Shown here piece after piece: positions 46,396-55,200 of a DNA stretch of 64,000 nt. Numbering within the stretch: the first letter of the stretch is position 1; each line of letters starts with the position of its first letter. The position numbers were made by a program, and so were the translations under genes. A model generated the notes under the pieces. That model searched no databases, was not told the origin of the DNA, and saw nothing but the letters and a program-made list of their open reading frames with translations. Source of the DNA: Candidatus Endobugula sertula (GTDB lineage: Bacteria > Pseudomonadota > Gammaproteobacteria > Pseudomonadales > Cellvibrionaceae); the NCBI GenBank assembly GCA_001723645.1, contig MDLC01000001.1, forward strand, positions 52,138 to 116,137. Direction: 5' to 3'.

Positions 46396-49240
46396 AAAAA
46401 TTAATTAAATTGATTTATGAAAAAGTTTTTGAAAATAAACTATCAAAATCAGAAGCCTTATCGTTGATTAGTGGATTGAAGGCGAGCAATACTACTATCC
46501 TTCATCCCCTTATACATGAAAACACGTCGAGTTTTTTTGAAAAAAAATTCAGTTCAACTTTTTCTGGTAGAGAATTTTTCTTTCGGATAGATGCTAACCT
46601 TAAAAAAAGTGTATTATCTCCTGTAACATACCTTGAAATGGTTTATGCTGCAGCAACAAAGGCAATGGCTGGTGAGAAATTTTCAGCGCAATTTAAAAAA
46701 ATTGAGTGGCAATATCCAGCCATTGTTCATGAAGAGTCGATAACAGTTCATATTCGTTTTTTTAAAGATCCAAATACCTGGTTGGATACAAGTGAGGAGC
46801 AATTTTTATGCTATCAAATTTACACAATTTCAAATAATCAAGAAACAAGCGATATTGTTCACAACCGGGGTGTAATAGATTTTGATCATAAAAATAGTGA
46901 ATTAAGTCCACTTGATATTTCTTCACTACAAAAGCATATCAGTGAATATTTTCTAGACCCTAAAGAGGATAGTGATTTTTTTGAAAAGAGCGATAAAAGT
47001 AATGAGCCCTATTATCAGAGTATTGAATTGTTACATATTAATTTTCAGAAAGAAGCGCTTATAAAATTATCGTTTGATCACGTATCAGATACATATAACC
47101 ATCAAGAGTCATTGGTTTTACATCCAGATATACTGGAGTTAGCTTTACAATCCTGTAGCTTCTTATGCCTTGATATGGCAGATACTGAATCTGAGTTTTT
47201 CGGGGAGTTGCAGCCAGTGAGTGTAGATGCTTTATCAATCATGTCTCGCTGTCAGGACTCAATGTGGGTTTGGTTACGGCTTAACAGCTTCCATGAAGGT
47301 AGGTTAATAGTCGATATTGACTTGTGTGATGAATATGGTCATGTCTGTGTTCAACTAAAAGGTTTGGTATTAGAAGCAAATGAACACTGTAAACAGAATA
47401 ATATTATACCGCCAACAGAGACTTCGTTAGATAATATAGAACCCTATGAGGTCATGTGTTTTGAAGAGGAATGGAAAGCCCAATTGTTAAAGGAAAATAC
47501 GTTAAATACGCAAAAAAACACCTCGCATACCGTTATTTGTTTATTATCAGAACCAGATAACCAAGCTGCGTTAAAATCTGCGATGCATTCAATAAGTCCG
47601 CAGACACAACTCGTTTTTATGTCTCAAAGTGATACCCAAAAAAATTCTTCTGAATGTTTTTTTGTTAATCCATATGATGGTATTACCTATCAGGAAGCAT
47701 TGAAAAATATTATGCAAGTTCATGGCGTAAGTGAAATATACAATGTACTGTATTTATGGGCCTGGGAAGATAGTCATTGGATTGAGTCCAGCATTCCAGT
47801 TGTTCATTTGTTACAAAGTATTAAAGCGAGTGAGATAAAGGTACAGCGTATCTTATTGGCGGCTAATTATAAAACAGATTTACAGCGTTGTTATATAGAA
47901 TCCTGGTTGGGTTTTGAGCGTTCTTTGGATTTGGTTTTGCCAAGTATTCATCTTAAAGTTTTTCTTTTGCAAGATATCAGTAATACTAAAAAAAGCATTG
48001 CAGAACAAATAAATGATTATACTAAAACGCTATGGTCAGAATTGAAGACTACTACACCTGGCAGTGTTTTATATAAGAAAGATCAGCGTTATCAGTTGAG
48101 TATTCAGTCAGTTACCTTAAAGGATGCTGACTCTAAGTCTATCCTCCGGGGTACGGTATTAATTACTGGAGGATGCGGAGGCTTGGGGTTATTATTCGCC
48201 CAATATCTCGCTAAAACACAAGGCACGGATTTTATTTTAGTGGGCCGTTCCCCTCTCAACGAGGAGAAGCAACAAGCCATCCAAACCCTGGAGAATTTAG
48301 GTAGCAGGGTTTATTACCTGCAAGCAGATGTTTGTGATAAAACTGCTTTACAGCATGGTTTGGTATTAGCTAAAGAGCATTGTCGGAACGCTCTTTGTGC
48401 TGTGATTCATGCTGCGGGTATTATTGACAATGATGATATAGTGACAAAAAATATTGATAATTTTCAAAAAGTATTACTACCTAAAATTGAAGGTATAAGG
48501 ATTCTTGATGAGGTATTGGCTGACGAAGTATTAGATATAGTCTGTTATTTTTCCTCAGCTTCAGCCATCCTCGGTGACAGTGGACAGTGTGATTATGCGG
48601 TGGCAAACCGTTTTCTTATGTCATACGGAAATTATCGAAATACATTGGTATCTGAAGGAAAACGTTCGGGCAAGACTATTGTATTTAACTGGCCGGGTTG
48701 GCATGTCGATAGTATGTTAGCAGGTGATTGGGATGCTGATAACTCACAACAACAGTTGGATTTTTATCTTAAAAGTAGTGGGCAACGTTTACTGGAAGCA
48801 GCAGAGGGCTGTGAGTTATTTGAAAAAATAATAGACCAGAGTAAAAAACAATTTTTGGTGATTCCAGGTCAGCGAAGTCGGGTTAAACGGTTTTTATCGC
48901 GTATAGGGAAATATGGAGATATACATTCAAATACAAAGAATATTCCTGGGGTCTTGGATTTACTAGAGGGTGTGGATAAGTGCTCTGGTTGGCGCCCTGA
49001 AATGAAGGGTTTCACTATTTTTCAGTGTATTGAATGGGATTTAAAATCGCTAATAGTTCAGCAGTTAAAACTACCTATTCATAAAGTAGAAACAGAAAGT
49101 AATTTGGCCGATTTTGGTTTTGACTCCATTAGCTTAACAGCTTATGCCTCTACACTAAGCAATCACTACAACATTGATGTCACACCATCGATATTTTTTA
49201 CCTATCCGACAATAGCGCGATTATGCGATTATTTTGAAAA
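44389..49240 (+). other. Split module 11: KS (bryX C-terminus) // DH0 - KR - ACP (bryD N-terminus)
   Basis: The bryX KS3 (44389-45655; Cys 44878, HGTGT, NIGH all present) is followed only by a linker and docking helix (NLFSKTMTPDEAIKLME). The next protein opens with a docking helix (VFENKLSKSEALSLI), a dead DH (46500-47390), an active KR (LITGGCGGLG near 48155, Tyr in CDYAVAN) and an ACP (Ser 49125). Together they make one complete KS-KR-ACP module. The DH has lost His, Gly and Pro of HxxxGxxxxP and the Asp of DxxxQ, so the product is a beta-hydroxyl, matching C5. Confidence 0.75.
46381..46387 (+). promoter_or_regulatory. Strong RBS inside bryX for bryD, with ATGA overlap
   Basis: GAGGAGG lies 4 nt before ATG 46392, and the bryX stop TGA overlaps that start (ATGA). 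This implies coupled, roughly equal translation of the two proteins that share split module 11. Confidence 0.8.
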
Positions 49241-52200
49241 TGACTATAAAGCGATAATGGAGAATTTTTATCGACAAGAATCAATAGTAAACAATACAAA
49301 AAAAACGGCCACTACACCTATTCAATCTTCTCAAGCCAAATCTCAGCGAGCAATTCAGCCCGATTTCCTTTTTAAACAGAAGGAAGATTCCATCAATAAG
49401 GAATCTATTAATAATGAACCTATTGCGATTATTGGTATGAGTGGTCGTTTCCCAGAAGCGCGTAATATTCATGAAATGTGGAATATTTTGTCTGAACAAC
49501 GCCATGTGGTTCAGGAAATTTCAATAGAACGTTTTCCTGAATATCAAGAGTACCTCACTCAAGTCAATGGAGGCCATTGGTGGAGCGGTTGCATTCCGGG
49601 CGCCTATGAATTTGACCCGTTGTTTTTTGAAATTTCGCCTTTGGAAGCGGAAACGATGGACCCTCGTCAACGTTTGTTGTTACAGGAGTCATGGAATGCT
49701 CTGGAAGATGCCGGGTATGGCGACTGCCAACTTAAAAAATATAAAACAGGTATGTTTGTTGGTGTAGAGGAGGGCGATTATTCTTTATTGGCAAAAATGA
49801 GCAATGTGACCTCTATTCACACGGGTATTTTAGCTGCACGACTGGCTTATTTTTTGAATTTTAATGGACCAACCATGGCGATTAATACCGCGTGTTCCTC
49901 CGGTCTTGTTGCTTTACATCAAGCCTGTGTGAGTTTGCGTCAGCGTGAGTGCGGTACTGCCATTGCGGCAGGGGTAAGTATTCATTGTACTTTGGGGCCA
50001 CAGGTGGGAATGGAGCAGGCAGGCATATTATCCCCGGATGGCAAATGCTTTACCTTTGATAAGCGGGCCAATGGTATGGTCCCTGGAGAAGCGGTCGTCG
50101 CGGTGGTACTTAAACCCCTCTCTCAGGCCATTGCAGACGGTGATCCCGTCTATGCCAGCATTCGTGGTAGTGGCCTTAACTACGATGGAAAAACTAATGG
50201 CATTACCGCTCCCAGTGGCACAGCGCAAACAGCGCTGTTGAAACAGGTGTATGAACAGGCGCAAGTGGATGTTGAACACATTGACTATATTGTAGCGCAT
50301 GGCACCGGAACCCAACTGGGTGATCCCATTGAAGTCAATGCACTGTATGATGCTTTTAAGGATAACACCGATAAACAAAACTACTGTGCACTGACGTCGA
50401 CAAAAACGAATTTTGGTCATACCTTTGCCGCTTCGGGTCTGGTGAGTTTGGTCAGTTTGGTGCAAGCGTTAGAGCATGAGCAGATTCCGGCGAGCCTGCA
50501 TTGTGAAGAAGAAAACGACTATATCCACTGGTCATCGAGCCCATTTTATGTCAATAAACAAACCCGCCCCTGGCCTAAACAGGGAAATAAAGCGCGTATG
50601 GGGGCTTTGAGTGCCTTTGGTATCAGCGGTACCAATACTCATGTGATTGTTGAAGACTCTATAAGAGAGGCGGAAGGGGGGGTGGACCCCTTGCCCTATT
50701 ACTTGATCGTTTTATCGGCGAAAACCGAATCGGCATTACAGGCCCGGATACACCGTTTACAAGATGCCCTGCAAGAGGACAGGCTGGCTAAGGTCGATAT
50801 GTCTGCGTTGGCCTATACCTTACAAACCGGTCGCCACCATTTTCAATATCGCAGTGCGTTGGTGGTGCAGGATCGTGAAGATGCGATCTATAGTTTGGGT
50901 CAGTTGCGGGATAAAGCGCAGCGGTTAAATAGTTTAACAGGACATGCGCCCCGTGGTTTTAAGGGGCAAATAGCAATGGTACGCTATATCGACCTGTTAT
51001 TGGATAAGAGCAGTACCGTTCAGGAGGTTGCCTCCGATTATCAGGAAGTCCTATTAGGCTTAGCGGACTATTATTGCCAAGGTTATGAGATTGACTGGCG
51101 GCGCTTATATGAGGGGCGTCATCCTCCCCGTCTTCATTTACCCACCTACCCTTTTGCTCGGGAAGAATATAGGCCGACACCGAGGGTAGAGAAGTCCGGT
51201 GTTACCGCCAGTATTCCGCTGTCGTCAGAGGCAGTGTCTGAGACTTCAGTGACCCCTGATGCGGAGATAGTTCTCAGTTATCCCCACTGGCAACCACAGA
51301 CATTAGCGGGCGCCAAAGAGGGGGCAATAGCCTGTGATCGATGGGTTTTATGGTATGGTTTGGATATTGCCGATGAATGGTTGGCAGAGATAAAAGGCGT
51401 TGAGTTTATCCGTTTGTCGTCATCGTCTTCCGGTGTGGAAAAGTGTTACGGTGATATAGCGTTAGCGGTGTTTGAGTGGCTAAAACACTTATTACAAGAG
51501 TCACCGAATAGTCAGATCCTGATACAAGTGCTGATTCCAAATGAAGAGGAATACCGTGTTTATGCGGGTATATCGGGTTTATTGAAAACCGCACACTTGG
51601 AAAACCCAGCGGTGAAAGGGCAAGTGATTGAAGTGGAGCCGGGTCTTCATAGGCAAGCTCTGCAAGCGATGATTGAGGAGAACGCCATGACCCCGGATAT
51701 CCGTCGCATTCGCTATGAATCGGGTGACCGTTGGGTTCAGCAGTGGGCTGTGGAGGGGCATGAGCCCTGCGGGCAAGAGGTCTTATGGCAACCGGGTGGA
51801 GTGTATCTGATGAGTGGAGGGGTAGGGGGCATAGGCTTACATATTGCCCATGCGATGGCTGTGGATGTTTCGGATGTGGTGTTCATTCTAACGGGTCGCA
51901 GTCATCTGGAGGATTTGACGGTAGCGCAGCGGGAAAAGTTAACCGAACTAGCGTCTTTATGTGCGCGACTAGAGTATCACTCGGTGGATGTGGGAAGTCG
52001 GGATGAGTTGAAGGATTTACTGGACACCATTGTGGCGAGTTATGGGCAATTGGATGGGATCGTACATAGTGCGGGCATCACCAGGGACAACTTTATTTTA
52101 AAGAAAAGCGTTGAGGAATTTGACTCGGTTTTGCACCCGAAGGTCTCGGGAGCGGTCTATCTGGATGAGTTGACGCGGGATATGGATATCGATTTTTTTA

Positions 52201-55200
52201 TCCTGTTTTCCTCGATATCGAGCGTGTTGGGAAATGTCGGTCAATCGGACTATGCGGTGGCAAATAGTTTTATGGACGAATTTGCGCTGTATCGCCATCG
52301 TCTCGTTGAAAGACAAGCGCGTCGTGGTCGGACGGTATCGATCAACTGGCCCTATTGGAAAGAGGGAGGTATGCGTTTGGAGGCGAGTACCGAAGCATTG
52401 ATGCAACAGAACGATGTCATGGTGGCGTTGGAAACCCAGCAAGGGGTTGAGGCTTTGCGGCGGGCGCTACAGACAGGGCATGGGCAATTGATGGTGACGA
52501 TAGGAGACCCGGTGTGGATGAGAGAACCGCGACGACCGACCTTACCCGAATCCACGGCAGTGGAGATGGATAGCCGTCCATTATCCGAGCTTGATGATAA
52601 GCGTTTACGACAAAAGGTGCAGCGTCAATTCAAGGGCTTGTTGGCGGAGGTGATTAAGCTGCCGCTGGAGAGAATGGATACGCAAGCACCGTTGGAACGT
52701 TATGGCATCGATTCATTGATTGTGATTCAGGTGAATCAGGCGTTGGCGGCTATTTTTGATGCGCTGCCTAAAACACTGTTATTTGAATATCAAACGATAG
52801 ACGCGGTCGTGGCTTACTTGGTTGAGCGGCACCGCCAGGCATGTAGGGTGTGGACGGGGTTAACGGCAACGGGTCAAGCTCAAAGAGAGGATGTCATCTC
52901 TTCTACCTCATCAACAGACGTAGAGTCTGAGGGTGATTCGATGACCCAGAGACAGAAAGAAGGTCATCCTATACAGAAAGACATCAAGTGCCGAGAACAC
53001 CCAGTGACAGACGAGCCTATAGCCATTATTGGTCTGAGTGGACATTATCCGCAAGCGAATAGTTTGGATGCGTATTGGGAAAACTTGAAGGCAGGAAAAG
53101 ATTGTATTCGTGAAATTCCCGATGACCGTTGGTCGCTAGACGGTTTTTTCCATGAAGATGTTGAAGAAGCGATTGCGCAAGGGAAAAGTTACAGTAAATG
53201 GGGCGGTTTTTTAGAGGGATTTGCTGATTTTGACCCTCTCTTTTTTAACCTATCGCCGCGAGAGGTGATGACGATCGATCCACAGGAGCGTTTGTTTTTA
53301 CAGAGTGCGTGGGAAGCTGTGGAGGATGCCGGTTATACGCGTGCTCAGCTTGCTTCGCAGTTTAACAAGCGTGTGGGTGTATTTGCGGGTATTACCAAGA
53401 CAGGGTTTAATTTATATGCTGGTGACTTGAACTCCCAAGCCGAGTTATTTTATCCATACACTTCTTTTAGCATGCTCGTCAATCGCGTATCGTATTTTTT
53501 AGACTTGCAAGGTCCAAGTATACCGGTTGACACCATGTGTTCCTCATCTTTGACGGCAATACATGAAGCCTGCGAGCACCTGCATCGCCAACGATGTGAA
53601 CTGGCTATTGCGGGAGGGGTTAATTTATATCTTCATCCTTCAAGTTATATTCATTTATCTGCAGGACAGATGCTTTCAAAAAATAACCGTTGTTCTGCTT
53701 TTGGTCAGGGTGGTGATGGTTTTGTTCCAGGCGAAGGTGTCGGTTGTGTACTCTTAAAACCGCTTTCTTGTGCAGAGCGTGATGGTGATAATATTTATGC
53801 GGTCATTCTGGGAAGTCACACTAATCATAGTGGTAGGGCTGGGGGTATGGGGCCAAATCTTAATGCACAAAGCGATCTCATCATTGAAAACCTCCGCCAA
53901 TGTGGTATCGCCCCCGATACGATCAGTTATGTAGAGTCGGCGAGCAACGGATCACATTTAGGGGATTCGATTGAGCTCAGAGCCTTGGATAAAGCATTTT
54001 CTCAGTATACAAAAAAGCGGGATTTTTGTGCCATTGGTTCTGTAAAGCCGAATATTGGTCATCTGGAATCGGCTTCTGGGGTGTCTCAATTAACCAAGGT
54101 ACTTTTGCAGCTTCGCCACAAGCAGTTGGTACCTTCCATTCATGCGCAACCACTTAACTCAAATATAGACTTTGCGGACACTGCTTTTCGTTTACAAAAA
54201 GAAGTGGAGGAATGGAAACGATTGATAGTACAAGTTAATGGAGAAAATAAGGAAATACCACGCCGCGCAGCGATTAACTCTTTTGGGGCTGGAGGCGTTA
54301 ATGCCAATCTAATCATTCAAGAATATGAGGATAATATAAACAGAAAACCAGAAGAAATTTATGGCCCTTTTATCATTGTATTGTCAGCATTAAATGAAAA
54401 TCAGCTAAAGTTAGTTGCCCATAATTTATATACTTATTTGAATAACTATGAGCAATTGGATACTGAATATATGGCAAATATTGCCTACACTTTGCAAATA
54501 GGTCGGGAGGAAATGCCATGCCGAGTTGCGATGGTAGTCGATAGTTATCAAGGGTTAATTCAGTACCTCAGAGTCTATCTGAAGTTAGATAATAATGCTG
54601 ATAAAAAAACGTTCATGCCAGAAATTTTTTATGGAGATTTAACAACCAAAAATTATGAAATGAATAGCTTGATATCCAGGGAAATAGGAGACATTATTTT
54701 TCAAAAGTTATTCGCGGATGGTGATCTTGAAAAAATAGCATTGTATTGGACACAAGGGGGGGAAGTTCCCTGGAATTTAATACACGAAGGAAAAAACCGT
54801 AAACGAATATCATTACCCACTTACCCATTTGAAAAAAGATGGTATTGGATATCTGAGCAATATGGTGATGTTGCCTGTCAAGAAGATAAAGTCAATATAA
54901 ATGTAAACTCAGAAAAATCAATATCCCAAAATGAGATAACCCAACAATCAATACAAAAAATATTGATAGATTTTCTGGTTGACATTACTAACTTTTCGAG
55001 GCAAGATATCAATCCAGGCAGGATGCCTGGTGACTATGGTGTTGATTCATTATTAGGTATGAGATTTCTTAATCGAATTAACTCCACCTTTAATATAGAG
55101 GCTGATGCTTTATTACTAACAGAAGGAACGATTAACAGTATATCTCATAAAGTACATTCTTTTATTGTTGATAAGAAAAATTACCCAATGTTACCAAATT

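Noticed and set aside
46500..47390. Active dehydratase at the start of bryD
   Set aside because: The His, Gly and Pro of HxxxGxxxxP and the Asp of DxxxQ are all replaced, so it was called inactive.
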